Below, one piece after another: positions 7,584-16,688 of a stretch of DNA of 64,000 bases. Source of the stretch: Cryobacterium psychrophilum (GTDB taxonomy: Bacteria > Actinomycetota > Actinomycetes > Actinomycetales > Microbacteriaceae). Position 1 is the stretch's first letter. Every line of letters begins with the position of its first letter. Below the pieces are notes generated by a model. The model did no database searches and was not told where the DNA came from. It worked only from the letters and a program-made list of their open reading frames with translations. The DNA is taken from assembly GCF_004365915.1 (NCBI RefSeq), contig NZ_SODI01000001.1, positions 1,612,001 to 1,676,000 on the forward strand, given 5' to 3'. The translations under genes and the position numbers were made by a program.

Positions 7584-8876
7584 GTGACCGTCCCGCCACT
7601 CCGCCCTGTCCGCGCGCGCCAGCAGGTTACGTTGGGCCTGAAGCAGAATCTTGCCCAGTTCCTGCTGCTCGTCGCCGTCAACGCTCTCGTCGGCGGCACG
7701 CTTGGTCAGGAGCGCACCGTGCTGCCGCTGCTGGCAGACCAGGTCTTCCATCTGGACCTCTACACGAGCGCCCTGACCTACATTGTCGCCTTCGGGCTGG
7801 CGAAGGCCGGCACGAACTACTTCGCCGGAACTCTCTCCGACCGCTACGGTCGCAAACCCGTGCTCATCGCCGGCTGGCTGATCGCCATCCCGGTGCCGCT
7901 ACTGCTGATCTTCGGCCCCTCGTGGGAGTGGATCGTGGCGGCCAACGTCGTGCTCGGGATCAGCCAGGGCCTGACCTGGTCCACCACCGTCATGATGAAG
8001 ATGGACCTCGTCGGCCCGCAGCGGCGCGGACTGGCCATGGGCTTCAACGAAGCCGCCGGATACCTCGGCGTCGCCGGTGCGGCGCTGGCCACCGGGTACA
8101 TCGCCGCCACCTCCGGGCTTCGACCCGGCCCGTTCCTGCTCGGCGCCGTCTTCATCGCGCTGGGCCTCGGACTCTCCGTCGTCTTCGTTCGCGAGACTCA
8201 CCACCATGCAAAGGTCGAAGCGGCCAACCACGTCGCCCGGCACGCCAACGCCGGCGCTTCCCTGAGCAACCGTCAGGTGTTCACCCTCACCAGCTTCCGG
8301 GACAAATCACTGTCCTCGGTCAGCCAGGCCGGCCTGGTCAACAACCTCAACGACGGCCTGGCCTGGGGACTGTTCCCGATCCTTTTCGCGGCGGCCGGTC
8401 TCAGCATCGAACGTATCGGCATCCTCGCCGCCGTCTACCCGGCGGTCTGGGGAGCCGGCCAGCTCATCACCGGCGGCCTCTCCGACCGAATCGGCCGCAA
8501 ATGGCTGATCGTCGGGGGGATGCTGGTGCAGGCGGTGGCGCTGGTCATGGTCGGGGTGGGCCACAGTTTCGGCTTCTGGCTGGCCGCCGCCGTGTTGCTC
8601 GGGGCCGGGACCTCCATGGTTTACCCGACCCTGCTGGCCGCCATCGGCGACGTCGCCCACCCCGAATGGCGCGCTCGCTCCGTGGGAATCTACCGCTTGT
8701 GGCGTGACGGAGGGTTCGCGATCGGTGCCCTGCTCTCCGGCCTGCTCGCCGACGCGTTCGGCATTCCCACCGCCGTCCTGGTCGTGGCTGCACTCACCGC
8801 GGCATCCGGAGCTGTGGTTGCCGTGCGCATGCGCGGAACGGACTACGAGGCGGGGGTGGCCGCACCGCCCAGGTAG
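7584..8876 (+). CDS. MFS transporter
   Basis: About 430 aa. GTG at 7584 is the first plausible start after the thioredoxin stop; TTG at 7632 is an alternative. Twelve TM segments are apparent, with two family A-loops (GTLSDRYGRKPVL in the N half and GGLSDRIGRKWLI in the C half) and a central His-rich cytoplasmic loop (RETHHHAK). The substrate is not predictable from sequence. Operon position with thioredoxin suggests export of a sulfur species or toxicant. The 3' end overlaps convergent livF by 34 bp. Confidence 0.88.
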   Translation: MTVPPLRPVRARQQVTLGLKQNLAQFLLLVAVNALVGGTLGQERTVLPLLADQVFHLDLYTSALTYIVAFGLAKAGTNYFAGTLSDRYGRKPVLIAGWLIAIPVPLLLIFGPSWEWIVAANVVLGISQGLTWSTTVMMKMDLVGPQRRGLAMGFNEAAGYLGVAGAALATGYIAATSGLRPGPFLLGAVFIALGLGLSVVFVRETHHHAKVEAANHVARHANAGASLSNRQVFTLTSFRDKSLSSVSQAGLVNNLNDGLAWGLFPILFAAAGLSIERIGILAAVYPAVWGAGQLITGGLSDRIGRKWLIVGGMLVQAVALVMVGVGHSFGFWLAAAVLLGAGTSMVYPTLLAAIGDVAHPEWRARSVGIYRLWRDGGFAIGALLSGLLADAFGIPTAVLVVAALTAASGAVVAVRMRGTDYEAGVAAPPR

Positions 8877-9559
8877 GCGTTGTGCACTTCGGGAAGCTTC
8901 ACGAGTTCAGCCGGCGTCCCCGTCAGCGTGACCCGCCCGCGGTGCATGACCACCGCGCGGTGCGCGATCTTGAACGATGCGTGCACGTTCTGTTCCACGA
9001 GCAGCACCGCGAGCTGCTTCTCGACGCAGAGCCGGGAAAGCACCTCCATGATCTCGGCGACCACCTTCGGCGCCAGGCCGATGGACGGCTCATCGAGGAT
9101 GATCGCCGTCGGATCCGCCATGAGACCGCGCCCAATGGCCACCATCTGCTGCTCACCACCCGAGAGCGTTCCGGCGGCTTGTCCCATGCGGGTACGCAGT
9201 CGGGGGAACAGCTCGAGGATCGAATCGACGTCACCGTGGCCACCCTTGGCCCACGCGCCCAGCATGAGGTTGTCCCGCACCGAGAGGCTCGGGAAGCACA
9301 GCCGGTTCTCGGGCACGTGGGTCAGACCGAAGCCTGCCATCTTCTCCGCTGGCTTGCCGGTGATCGTGCGGCCCTCGAGGGTCACACTGCCCGCGGTGGG
9401 CCGGATAAGACCGCTAATGGCTCGCAGCAGGGTCGTCTTTCCGGCCCCGTTCGAACCCACGACGGCGACGATTTCACCGCGCGCCACCTCGAAGGAGATG
9501 TCATGCAGCACCGCGAGCTGCCCATAGCCGGCGTCGAGGCCGGAAACGACTAGCGTCAT
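8843..9559 (-). CDS. livF: Branched-chain amino acid ABC transporter ATP-binding protein LivF
   Basis: 238 aa. Walker A GSNGAGKTT (about 36-44), signature LSGGEQQ (about 136-142) and Walker B TAIILDEPSIGL are present. The short length without the extra C-terminal insert is typical of LivF rather than LivG. Its start overlaps the stop of the livM-livG fusion by 4 nt. It powers import with the LivH/LivM permeases. Confidence 0.95.
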   Translation of the reverse strand: MTLVVSGLDAGYGQLAVLHDISFEVARGEIVAVVGSNGAGKTTLLRAISGLIRPTAGSVTLEGRTITGKPAEKMAGFGLTHVPENRLCFPSLSVRDNLMLGAWAKGGHGDVDSILELFPRLRTRMGQAAGTLSGGEQQMVAIGRGLMADPTAIILDEPSIGLAPKVVAEIMEVLSRLCVEKQLAVLLVEQNVHASFKIAHRAVVMHRGRVTLTGTPAELVKLPEVHNAYLGGAATPAS

Positions 9560-11475
9560 ACGTTCTTCTCCAACTCGTTCAGGTCCGCTTCGGTTTCGGC
9601 AAGGTCGGTGCCCAGATACGCGGCCACCACGGCCGGGTCGGTGCGCACGGACTCCGGTTCACCGTGCGCGATGAGCACGCCATCGTCGAGTACCGCGACG
9701 TTGTCAGCCAGGGACATCACCTGCGCCACATCGTGCTCGACAAGCACAATGGTGAGTCCGGCGGTCCGCAGCCGCCGCAGCAGCTCGGCCATCACTTCCC
9801 GTTCCTCCCCGGACAGGCCAGCCATCGGCTCATCGAGGAGCAGCAGGGCCGGCTCGGCTGCCAGTGCCCGGCACACCTCCATAATGCGCTGCTTACCGAA
9901 CGGCAGTGCCGAGGCCGAGTCGTCCGCGGCATCCGTCAGTCTCATCGACTTCAGGATCTCGTAGGACGCAGCGCGGTGCGTGCTCTGCTCGTGCGCCTGC
10001 AGGCCCAGCATTCCGCGCAGGACGCCCGCGCTTCCCTTGCGGTACCGGCCCATGTACACGTTGCCGACGACATCCGTCGAGGTGAACACCTGAAGGTTCT
10101 GGAACGTGCGGGTCAATCCGTGGGAGGCGGCGACGTGCGGCTTTCGGCCGGAGATGACCTGGCCGAGGAACGTCACGGTGCCCGAGGTCGGGTCCAGGGC
10201 GCCGGAGATCATGTTGAAACAGGTCGTCTTCCCTGCGCCATTGGGCCCGATCAGGCCCAGGATGCTTCCGGCCGGCACGGTGAGGTTCACCTCGTCGACG
10301 GCAACGACGCCGCCGTACCGCTTGGTCAGACCCGAGAGCACGAGGATCGGTTCACCCGCCGCGAGCGGGGTGCTGACCGCCGGGAGCGTTGGAATCGTCA
10401 GGTCATCGTCCTCCGTGGCCTGGGCATGGGCGTCCTTGGACGGGCGTTTCCCGGAGAAGGGCAGCATCTTCCACAAAGTTGTCGTCGCCTGGTGGAGTCC
10501 GCCCGGGAGAAGCAGGATCACGAGGATCAGCACGATGCCATAACCGAGCAACTGCACCTCGCCGGTGGCACCGGGGAAGATGGCCGGAATGACATCGCGC
10601 ATCCCCTCGCCGAGGAACTGCACGAGGAATGCCCCTGCCACGGCGCCCCAGACCGATCCGAGGCCGCCGATGACGACCATCAGCAGGATCGAGACCGACA
10701 GGTGGAACTCGGAGGTCGTCGGGCTCACGATGGCGACCTGGTAGGCGTAGAAGACACCGCCCAGGCCGGCGAATCCGGCGGAAAGCACGAAGACCTTCAA
10801 CCTCAGCGCATAGGTGCTGACGCCGAGGCTCTCCGCGGCGAGTTCGGAGTCGTTGACGGCCGAGAGGGCACGACCGGCGCGGCTGCGGGTGAGGTTGAGG
10901 GCCAGGATGAGCCCAATCACCACGAACGGAGTGACGAACCACAGGAAGAATCCGTTGTTGTCGATCGGGATTCCGAAGACGGTGGGCCGCGAGATGCCGT
11001 AAATACCTGTGGTGCGTCCGGTGACGTCCCATTCGCGCACACCGATCATCACGATGAAGCCGAGCCCCAGCGTCGCCAGTGCGAGATAATGACCGCGCAG
11101 GCGCATGATCGGAAGGCCGACGAGCAAAGCGACGAGCATCGCGGCGACCACACCGATGGTGGCGGCGACCGGGCCGGGCAGATTGAGTTTGGTCAGCATG
11201 ATCGCGTGGGTGTACGCGCCGATCGCGAAGAACGCGGCCTGCCCGAGGCTGACCTGTCCGGCCAGGCCCATCAGCAGGTTGAGCCCGATGGCAGGGAGGG
11301 CGAAGATCATGGCGAACACGACGATGTTCATGGCCGTGGAACTGGCCGTGAAGGGGATCACGATCATCAGCGCGACGAGGATGCCGCAGCCGATGATCGT
11401 GCCCTTGTTATTGATCCAGAAACGCGCCTTCGGGGACAGCGTCCCGGCGAAGGTTGGAGTGGTTACGTGTGTCAT
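9556..11475 (-). CDS. livM: Fused LivM permease and LivG ATPase
   Basis: 639 aa. Residues 1 to about 330 form a LivM-type permease with about ten TM helices and the ABC-2 membrane EAA-like region (VNDSELAAESLGVS). Residues about 375-639 are a LivG ATPase with Walker A GPNGAGKTTC and Walker B LLLLDEPMAGL; the loop before Walker B (SALPFGKQRIMEVCRAL) has the divergent LivG-type signature. The fusion removes one translation boundary and fixes one permease to one ATPase. livH lies 6 bp upstream and livF overlaps downstream. Confidence 0.94.
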   Translation of the reverse strand: MTHVTTPTFAGTLSPKARFWINNKGTIIGCGILVALMIVIPFTASSTAMNIVVFAMIFALPAIGLNLLMGLAGQVSLGQAAFFAIGAYTHAIMLTKLNLPGPVAATIGVVAAMLVALLVGLPIMRLRGHYLALATLGLGFIVMIGVREWDVTGRTTGIYGISRPTVFGIPIDNNGFFLWFVTPFVVIGLILALNLTRSRAGRALSAVNDSELAAESLGVSTYALRLKVFVLSAGFAGLGGVFYAYQVAIVSPTTSEFHLSVSILLMVVIGGLGSVWGAVAGAFLVQFLGEGMRDVIPAIFPGATGEVQLLGYGIVLILVILLLPGGLHQATTTLWKMLPFSGKRPSKDAHAQATEDDDLTIPTLPAVSTPLAAGEPILVLSGLTKRYGGVVAVDEVNLTVPAGSILGLIGPNGAGKTTCFNMISGALDPTSGTVTFLGQVISGRKPHVAASHGLTRTFQNLQVFTSTDVVGNVYMGRYRKGSAGVLRGMLGLQAHEQSTHRAASYEILKSMRLTDAADDSASALPFGKQRIMEVCRALAAEPALLLLDEPMAGLSGEEREVMAELLRRLRTAGLTIVLVEHDVAQVMSLADNVAVLDDGVLIAHGEPESVRTDPAVVAAYLGTDLAETEADLNELEKNV

Positions 11476-11481
11476 TTTTCG

Positions 11482-12354
11482 CTACACCCTGACCGCTGTC
11501 GGCTTGAGAACGAGGCCCTGGGGGCGGACGACGAGAACAAGGATGAGGATGAGGAAGGCGGCGCCGTCCCTCAGGCCGGAGGCGATATAGCCGGCCACGT
11601 AGGCCTCGATCATTCCGAGGAGGAGAGCCCCAATGATCGCGGCGCGGAAGGAGACGAAGCCGCCCAGAACGGCGGCGACGAAGCCCTTGAGCCCGAGCAG
11701 CACGCCGCCCGACCACAGCGACAGGTAGATCGGGGAGGACACCAGGCCAGCGACCGCCCCAACGAATCCTGCAATCGCGAAGGCCAGCACGGACGCGGTG
11801 ACGGGAGAGATCCCCACGATGCGCGCGGCAACGGGTTGCTCAGCACACGCGCGCAGGGCCTTGCCCCAGCGGGACTTCTCGTAGAAGAGCACGATTCCGC
11901 CGCCGACCACGACGAGGGCGCCGATCATCCAGAACTCCTGTGAGCGGATGCTCACACCGCCGATCAGAATGTTACTGCCGGGGAACCGGGGCACCCCTTT
12001 CGCCTCAGGGCCCCAGATCAGCAACATGGTCGCCTGCAGCAGAGTCGAGACCCCGAGGGTCAGGATGATCGAAATGAGCGGCGTCAGCTTCTTCACCCTC
12101 GCGATGATCAGTCGTTCCATCACGATGGCGACGAGAGTCACCGTGAGAATGGCGATCAGAATCGCGAGGAAGAGCGGCATACCGGCCGCGGTAAGCCAGG
12201 CAGAGCCCAGCCCGGCCAGCATCGCGAACTCGCCCTGGGCGATGTTGATGACGTGGCGCACCGTGTAGACGGCGATCAGGCCGACAGCGAGCAGGGCGTA
12301 CACAGATCCCTGTGATAGCCCTGCCACTGTCAACTGCAGGAAATCAGTGAGCAC
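11482..12354 (-). CDS. livH: Branched-chain amino acid ABC transporter permease LivH
   Basis: 290 aa, about eight TM helices. The N terminus has the family segment QGSVYALLAVGLIAVYTVRH, and the central loop (RACAEQPVAARIVGI) is the ATPase-contacting EAA-type region. It forms the membrane channel with the LivM half of the next gene. Only 2 bp separate it from livK upstream. Confidence 0.95.
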   Translation of the reverse strand: MLTDFLQLTVAGLSQGSVYALLAVGLIAVYTVRHVINIAQGEFAMLAGLGSAWLTAAGMPLFLAILIAILTVTLVAIVMERLIIARVKKLTPLISIILTLGVSTLLQATMLLIWGPEAKGVPRFPGSNILIGGVSIRSQEFWMIGALVVVGGGIVLFYEKSRWGKALRACAEQPVAARIVGISPVTASVLAFAIAGFVGAVAGLVSSPIYLSLWSGGVLLGLKGFVAAVLGGFVSFRAAIIGALLLGMIEAYVAGYIASGLRDGAAFLILILVLVVRPQGLVLKPTAVRV

Positions 12355-12356
12355 AA

Positions 12357-13541
12357 TCAGCCCTCGAGGAGGTTCCAGCGACCATCCTGAGCCTCAGCAA
12401 GGATGAGGGCTGAGGCGGTGAGGCCGGAGTGGTTCTCTGCAGTCATCTGGAAGACCCCGGAGACACCCGTCCACTGAGCGGTTTCGAGTTCCTCGCGCAG
12501 GTCACTAGCGTCGGTTCCGACTGCCTCGATCGCGTTGACGGCGATGTGCCAGGCGTCGAACGCGTGGCCGGCGAAAGCGTTCGGCTGCTCGCCGTATGCC
12601 GCGCTGTAGTCAGCCTGGAACTGTGAGATGACGTCGCGCTGGGCGTTGTCGTCCGCCAGCTGGTCGGCGACGAGCAGGCGGCCCATCGGCGCGATGACGC
12701 CGTTGGCGGCGTCGCCGGCCGTGTCGAAGAACGACTGGTTCGCGATGCCGTGAGACTGGTACACCGGCTTGTTCACGCCGAGCTGAACGAATGCCTTCTG
12801 TGCCAGGGCCGCCGACGGGTTGATGCCCCAGATGATGACGGCGTCTGCGTCCGAGCTGCGCACGTTGGTCATCTGCGGGGTGAAGTCGGTCGCGCTCGGC
12901 TCAAATGACTCCGTGGTGACGAGGGTGATGCCACGATCTGCACCGAGCTCGGTGATGTATTCCGCAACGCCTTCGCCGAATCCGGTTGCGTCTCGAACGA
13001 GGGCCACCTCGGTGTATCCCTTGGCCTGGGCGTCGTCGAGCATGCGCTCGATCACGATCACGTCGTTCTGCGTGGTCTTGAAGACCCACTCTGAGCCCTC
13101 CACGATGGCCACGTTCGCCGCGACGGAGATCATCGGGATTTTCGCGGCTTCCGCAAGCGGGCGCATGGCCAGGCTGGGCCCGGTGCGTGAGGCGCCGATG
13201 ATGATGTCGACCTTTTCGCTCTCGATCAACTTGCTCGTGGCCTTGGCCGCGCCGTCTTCGGTTGACTGGTTGTCGAGGACGGTGAGCTCGACGTCGCGGC
13301 CGTCGATACCGCCGTCGGCCTTGAGCTGCTTGGCCAGCATGTTCAGTGTGTTCTGCTCCGGGACGCCGAGGCTGGCGCCAGCGCCGGTAACGTCGAGAAC
13401 CGCACCGATCTTGATCGGCCCGCTGTCCCCCGCGGGGTCATCGGGGCTGCTGCCGCCGAGGTTGGAGGTGCTACAGCCGGTCAGCGCGAGGGCTGTGACG
13501 ACGGCAATCGGCGCGATGAGACGCAGACGAGACTTCTTCAT
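12357..13541 (-). CDS. livK: Branched-chain amino acid-binding lipoprotein LivK-like
   Basis: 394 aa. Lipobox LTGC at about residues 20-23 gives a lipid-anchored binding protein. It has the periplasmic-binding-fold type I motif (IKIGAVLDVTGAGASLG) typical of Leu/Ile/Val- or amide-binding proteins. First gene of livK-livH-livMG-livF. A perfect 14-bp inverted repeat lies 27-56 bp upstream of the start, indicating control by a TetR-family repressor. The ligand may be a branched amino acid, amide or aromatic acid; sequence alone does not decide. Confidence 0.93.
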   Translation of the reverse strand: MKKSRLRLIAPIAVVTALALTGCSTSNLGGSSPDDPAGDSGPIKIGAVLDVTGAGASLGVPEQNTLNMLAKQLKADGGIDGRDVELTVLDNQSTEDGAAKATSKLIESEKVDIIIGASRTGPSLAMRPLAEAAKIPMISVAANVAIVEGSEWVFKTTQNDVIVIERMLDDAQAKGYTEVALVRDATGFGEGVAEYITELGADRGITLVTTESFEPSATDFTPQMTNVRSSDADAVIIWGINPSAALAQKAFVQLGVNKPVYQSHGIANQSFFDTAGDAANGVIAPMGRLLVADQLADDNAQRDVISQFQADYSAAYGEQPNAFAGHAFDAWHIAVNAIEAVGTDASDLREELETAQWTGVSGVFQMTAENHSGLTASALILAEAQDGRWNLLEG

Positions 13542-13567
13542 TGGAATCTCCTATAAGAGGAACAGTT

Positions 13568-13597
13568 AATTAGTGACCGACCAGTCGGTCACTAATT
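13568..13597. promoter_or_regulatory. TetR-type operator of the liv operon
   Basis: A perfect inverted repeat with 14-bp arms (core GTGACCGAC / GTCGGTCAC) and a 2-bp spacer lies upstream of livK. The GACCGACnnGTCGGTC core is typical of TetR/AcrR repressors that sense acyl-CoA or aromatic ligands in actinobacteria. No TetR gene is adjacent; the nearest, at 21037-21612, is 7.4 kb away. Confidence 0.85.
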
Positions 13598-13793
13598 CAG
13601 GGTATGCACCGACAATACAATGACGACGGCGCGCGCGGCAAGCGTTCAGCCCCTCCGAAAAGTAACAAATCCGCAACCTCTGGTTCGTGAGTCACGCGCG
13701 ATGGCGAGCACGCCAGCAGTTTGGGGCTGAATTCTCAGAATGAACCGCTGACATTTCGGATGATCCCCGTGCTGGAAGCAATTCGATAAATCC

Positions 13794-14102
13794 TCATCCG
13801 CGAGATAGCAGCGCATGGTGCAGTTGTTCGAGGGTAGGCCAGCCGGCGAGGCCATCGGGGGTCAGGTAGATCCGGCATACGAGATCGGTGTCGCGCCCCT
13901 CAGACGGGAACAGATCGGTACCGTCAACGAGGATCGTGGGCGAACCCGCGAACGGCACCTGCGTCGCGGCGGCCTCTGAAGCGATAAGCGTGTATGTGAT
14001 ACCCGCGTCCCGATGACCGGTCGAGTCCAGGGCCTCCCGGAGGAGTCGACCCGCTTCTACCCAACTGGGGCAATCGTCGATATGTAAGATTTCCGCTTTC
14101 AC
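13794..14102 (-). CDS. Small thioredoxin-fold protein, alkylmercury-lyase-associated type
   Basis: 102 aa. The start MKAEILHIDDCPSW resembles the first strand and Cys-containing loop of thioredoxin-like domains, and FAGSPTILVDGTDLF is the cis-Pro region seen in small actinobacterial proteins annotated as thioredoxin-like or alkylmercury lyase-like. Only one Cys is at the active-site position, so it is unlikely to be a dithiol oxidoreductase. Function unknown; it is not obviously part of an operon. Confidence 0.75.
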   Translation of the reverse strand: MKAEILHIDDCPSWVEAGRLLREALDSTGHRDAGITYTLIASEAAATQVPFAGSPTILVDGTDLFPSEGRDTDLVCRIYLTPDGLAGWPTLEQLHHALLSRG

Positions 14103-14221
14103 GCCTTAGTCCTTTGCTCGCCCCGCGCATCGAACTCTACCGCTGCGAGCGCAAGCGCCGCTCCTAATCGCCCCTATGGTGGATGGCACGGCACTGCGGC
14201 GCCTGACTAAGGAGAAGCAAC

Positions 14222-15037
14222 ATGAGTGAACAGTCCGGCGCGCACCTTCCGACAAGTGCCTATTTCGACGCGATCTCCCCCGGCCACTATCGGCCGACCG
14301 AGGCTGCCGGCGGCGCGTGGAATTCCGACGAGATCCATTTCAGCCCACTGGGCGGCCTGATCGTGCACGCCATCGACCTGCACCGAGCCGCCGCAGAGGG
14401 CGGGGTCAACGGCAAGGAGCTCGGGCGCATCAGCTTCGATATCCTGGGCTTCCTCGCCGCGACCGACTGCGAGATCCGGGTCGAGACGATTCGCCCCGGC
14501 CGCACCATTGAACTCATCGAAGCCACCGTGATCATCGCAGGCCGTCCCGCCGTGCTCGCCCGCGCCTGGTTCATCGCCACCACCGACACCAGCGGGGTCG
14601 CCGGTGGCCAACCGGCCCCCCTGCCATCTCCCGACCGGTCTGCCCCGTGGTCGATGGTGGACATCTGGCCCGGCGGTTACATCGCCTCCCTTGATTTCAG
14701 GAGCGTCGCCCCTCCGCTGCCCGGAAAAGCGAGCGCCTGGCTTCGAACCGAAAAGGCACTCGTCGCCGGGGAGCCAAGCAGCCCGCATGCCATGTTCATC
14801 GCGCTGGTCGACACCGCCAACGGGATCGCTGTGCGCCAGTCCCCCCTGGACTGGGCGTACCCCAACCTTGACCTCACCATCCACTTTCATCGGCAGCCGA
14901 CCGGGAACTGGGTGGGGCTGGATACCACCGTCACGTTCGGGCCGGCCGGCCACGGCCTCACCAGTAGCGTGCTCCACGATGAGGACGGGCCGGTTGGCCG
15001 CGCCGAGCAGATACTCACCGTGCGACCCCTGAGCTGA
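14222..15037 (+). CDS. Thioesterase-family (double hotdog) protein
   Basis: 271 aa. Good ribosome site AAGGAG 6 nt before ATG. Two hotdog-like halves resemble the TesB-type acyl-CoA thioesterase group: an N half with DLHRAAAEGGVNGKELGRISFDILGF and a C half with LDWAYPNLDLTIHFHRQP. Probably hydrolyses an acyl-CoA; chain specificity is unknown. It stands alone and converges with the MhqD-like gene, overlapping it by 23 bp. Confidence 0.85.
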   Translation: MSEQSGAHLPTSAYFDAISPGHYRPTEAAGGAWNSDEIHFSPLGGLIVHAIDLHRAAAEGGVNGKELGRISFDILGFLAATDCEIRVETIRPGRTIELIEATVIIAGRPAVLARAWFIATTDTSGVAGGQPAPLPSPDRSAPWSMVDIWPGGYIASLDFRSVAPPLPGKASAWLRTEKALVAGEPSSPHAMFIALVDTANGIAVRQSPLDWAYPNLDLTIHFHRQPTGNWVGLDTTVTFGPAGHGLTSSVLHDEDGPVGRAEQILTVRPLS

Positions 15038-15671
15038 CCGGCGGCCGCGTTCCGTTGCCCCGCACCCAACGATGGGCTTCCGCCACTTCCTCGGGTGTGA
15101 TTCCGTGTCCTCCCGTTCGGGTGAACCGGGTGACGGATGCGCCGTGCCGAAGCAGCTCGGATTCGAGACGGTCCACTGAGCTTGCGGGCGCCAACGGGTC
15201 AGCGCTCCCGTTCAACATGAGCGCGTCCGTCTCCGAGATCTGGGCAGGTGCATCCCGGTCTGCGAAGGGGTACATCCCCGAGAACGCGACCACGCGCGTG
15301 ATCGTCGTCGGGTGAAGCATCATCGTTGCCAGGGCAATGTTCGCTCCGTTGGAGAACCCGACGGCGACGAGGGGTCGGTTTTGCAGGCCATATTCGCGCT
15401 GGGCAGACTCGACAAGTTCCGCAAGCTCGCCGGCTCTCTGCACAACGTCGTCGACATCGAAGATCCCTTCCTCGAGGCGGCGGAACCAGCGATTCGACCC
15501 GTTTTCACGCACCCTGCCTCGGGGAGCCAGCACTGCAGCATCCGGGTCGAGCTGCTGGCCGAGCTCGGCGATTTCCTGCTCGTTGCCGCCCGTGCCGTGA
15601 AGCATGAGAAGCACCGTTCCCACACCTTCCCGGTAGAGATACGGCCACTCGGCCAGCTCGATCGCGTGCAC
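15015..15671 (-). CDS. MhqD-like carboxylesterase/phospholipase (alpha/beta hydrolase)
   Basis: 218 aa. The oxyanion segment LMLHGTGGNEQE, nucleophile elbow VGFSNGANIA (GxSxG, Ser near residue 111) and C-terminal GGHGI with catalytic His define the carboxylesterase/phospholipase family. It starts 2 nt after the stop of the dioxygenase gene, so the two are co-transcribed. The pair matches the Bacillus subtilis arrangement of MhqO (ring-cleaving dioxygenase) and MhqD (hydrolase), induced by quinones under MarR-type MhqR. Confidence 0.88.
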   Translation of the reverse strand: MHAIELAEWPYLYREGVGTVLLMLHGTGGNEQEIAELGQQLDPDAAVLAPRGRVRENGSNRWFRRLEEGIFDVDDVVQRAGELAELVESAQREYGLQNRPLVAVGFSNGANIALATMMLHPTTITRVVAFSGMYPFADRDAPAQISETDALMLNGSADPLAPASSVDRLESELLRHGASVTRFTRTGGHGITPEEVAEAHRWVRGNGTRPPVSSGVAR

Positions 15672-15673
15672 GG

Positions 15674-16645
15674 TTAGATCTCAACTGACTGAGGGTTGTT
15701 CTCCACCGGAATCTCGATCGGAATCACCGCGTGCTCAATTGCCTCTCGCGAGGGCTCCAGCCACGGCGGCAGTTTGAGGCTGCGTCCGAGTTCGAGCAGC
15801 GGTTCGTCGATGTCGAAGCCGGGCGTGTCGGTGGCGATCTCGAAGAGCACACCGCCGGGCTCGTGGAAATAGATGGATGTGAAGTACTGGCGATCGAGAA
15901 TCTGGGTCACCTGGTAGCCATGGTCGACCAGTTGCTGGCGCCACACCTGCTGCGTTTCGCCGTCGGGAACCCGGAAGGCAATGTGATGCACGGTTCCCCC
16001 GGCGGTGAGGCCCTCCTGCGCTCCGGGATCGACAATGACGTCAACAATATGCCCGGCGGCACCGTCGCCTGCGGCGAAGCGCAGCCGGTCGCCCTGCTCA
16101 GAGACCAGGTGCATGCCGAGCTCCTGCGTGAGCACCTGCGCGGTACCTGCCGCATCACGAACAGTCAGAACCGAGGAGTGCTGGCCGCGCACGGCGAATT
16201 CGGCGGGAACGGATGCAGAATCCCAGGGTGCACGAGGATCGGCGACCGATGACGCCACAAGATCGAGTTGCAGCCCATCAGGGTCACGAAGCGACAAACG
16301 TTCTTCGACAGAATCTGTCGTGCTGATCCGGGAGTCGATGCCGAGCGCCGCAAAATGCGACTCCCACCAACCGATGCTTCCCGCGGGAACCGAGAAGGCA
16401 GTCGTTGTCGACTGGCCAGCGCCGATGCGCCCTGCCGGAACGTTTTTCCACGGGAAGAAGGTCATCAGCGAGCCGGGACGCCCCGAATCGTCACCGTAAT
16501 AGAGGTGATAGGTGCTCGGGTCGTCAAAATTGACGGTCTTCTTCACCAACCGGAGTCCGAGACCCTTGATATAGAAGTTGATGTTGTTCTGGGGGGCGCC
16601 ACCGATGGCAGTGACGTGATGCAGGCCGGATGTCTCCGCGATCAT
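15674..16645 (-). CDS. MhqO-like ring-cleaving dioxygenase (VOC fold)
   Basis: 323 aa. Two vicinal-oxygen-chelate modules: N half with GLHHVTAI (metal His) and C half with TVHHIAFRV and a Glu in GGVLFEIAT. The family cleaves hydroquinones or catechol-like rings using a divalent metal. First gene of a two-gene operon with the MhqD-like esterase; together they detoxify quinones (inferred from the Bacillus mhq system). A MarR-type palindrome lies 44-61 bp upstream of the start. Confidence 0.9.
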   Translation of the reverse strand: MIAETSGLHHVTAIGGAPQNNINFYIKGLGLRLVKKTVNFDDPSTYHLYYGDDSGRPGSLMTFFPWKNVPAGRIGAGQSTTTAFSVPAGSIGWWESHFAALGIDSRISTTDSVEERLSLRDPDGLQLDLVASSVADPRAPWDSASVPAEFAVRGQHSSVLTVRDAAGTAQVLTQELGMHLVSEQGDRLRFAAGDGAAGHIVDVIVDPGAQEGLTAGGTVHHIAFRVPDGETQQVWRQQLVDHGYQVTQILDRQYFTSIYFHEPGGVLFEIATDTPGFDIDEPLLELGRSLKLPPWLEPSREAIEHAVIPIEIPVENNPQSVEI

Positions 16646-16688
16646 GATGGTTCTCTCCTCTGGCGCACGAGATTGAGTGATCGTGCTC

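Noticed and set aside
9664..11943. Long plus-strand open frame opposite livM-livG and livH
   Set aside because: Composition follows the codon pattern of the real minus-strand genes; rich in His/Asp/Glu artefacts, no recognisable fold.
13646..13855. Small minus-strand open frame after the thioredoxin-like gene
   Set aside because: Overlaps the better-supported 13794-14102 gene in another frame and lacks motifs.
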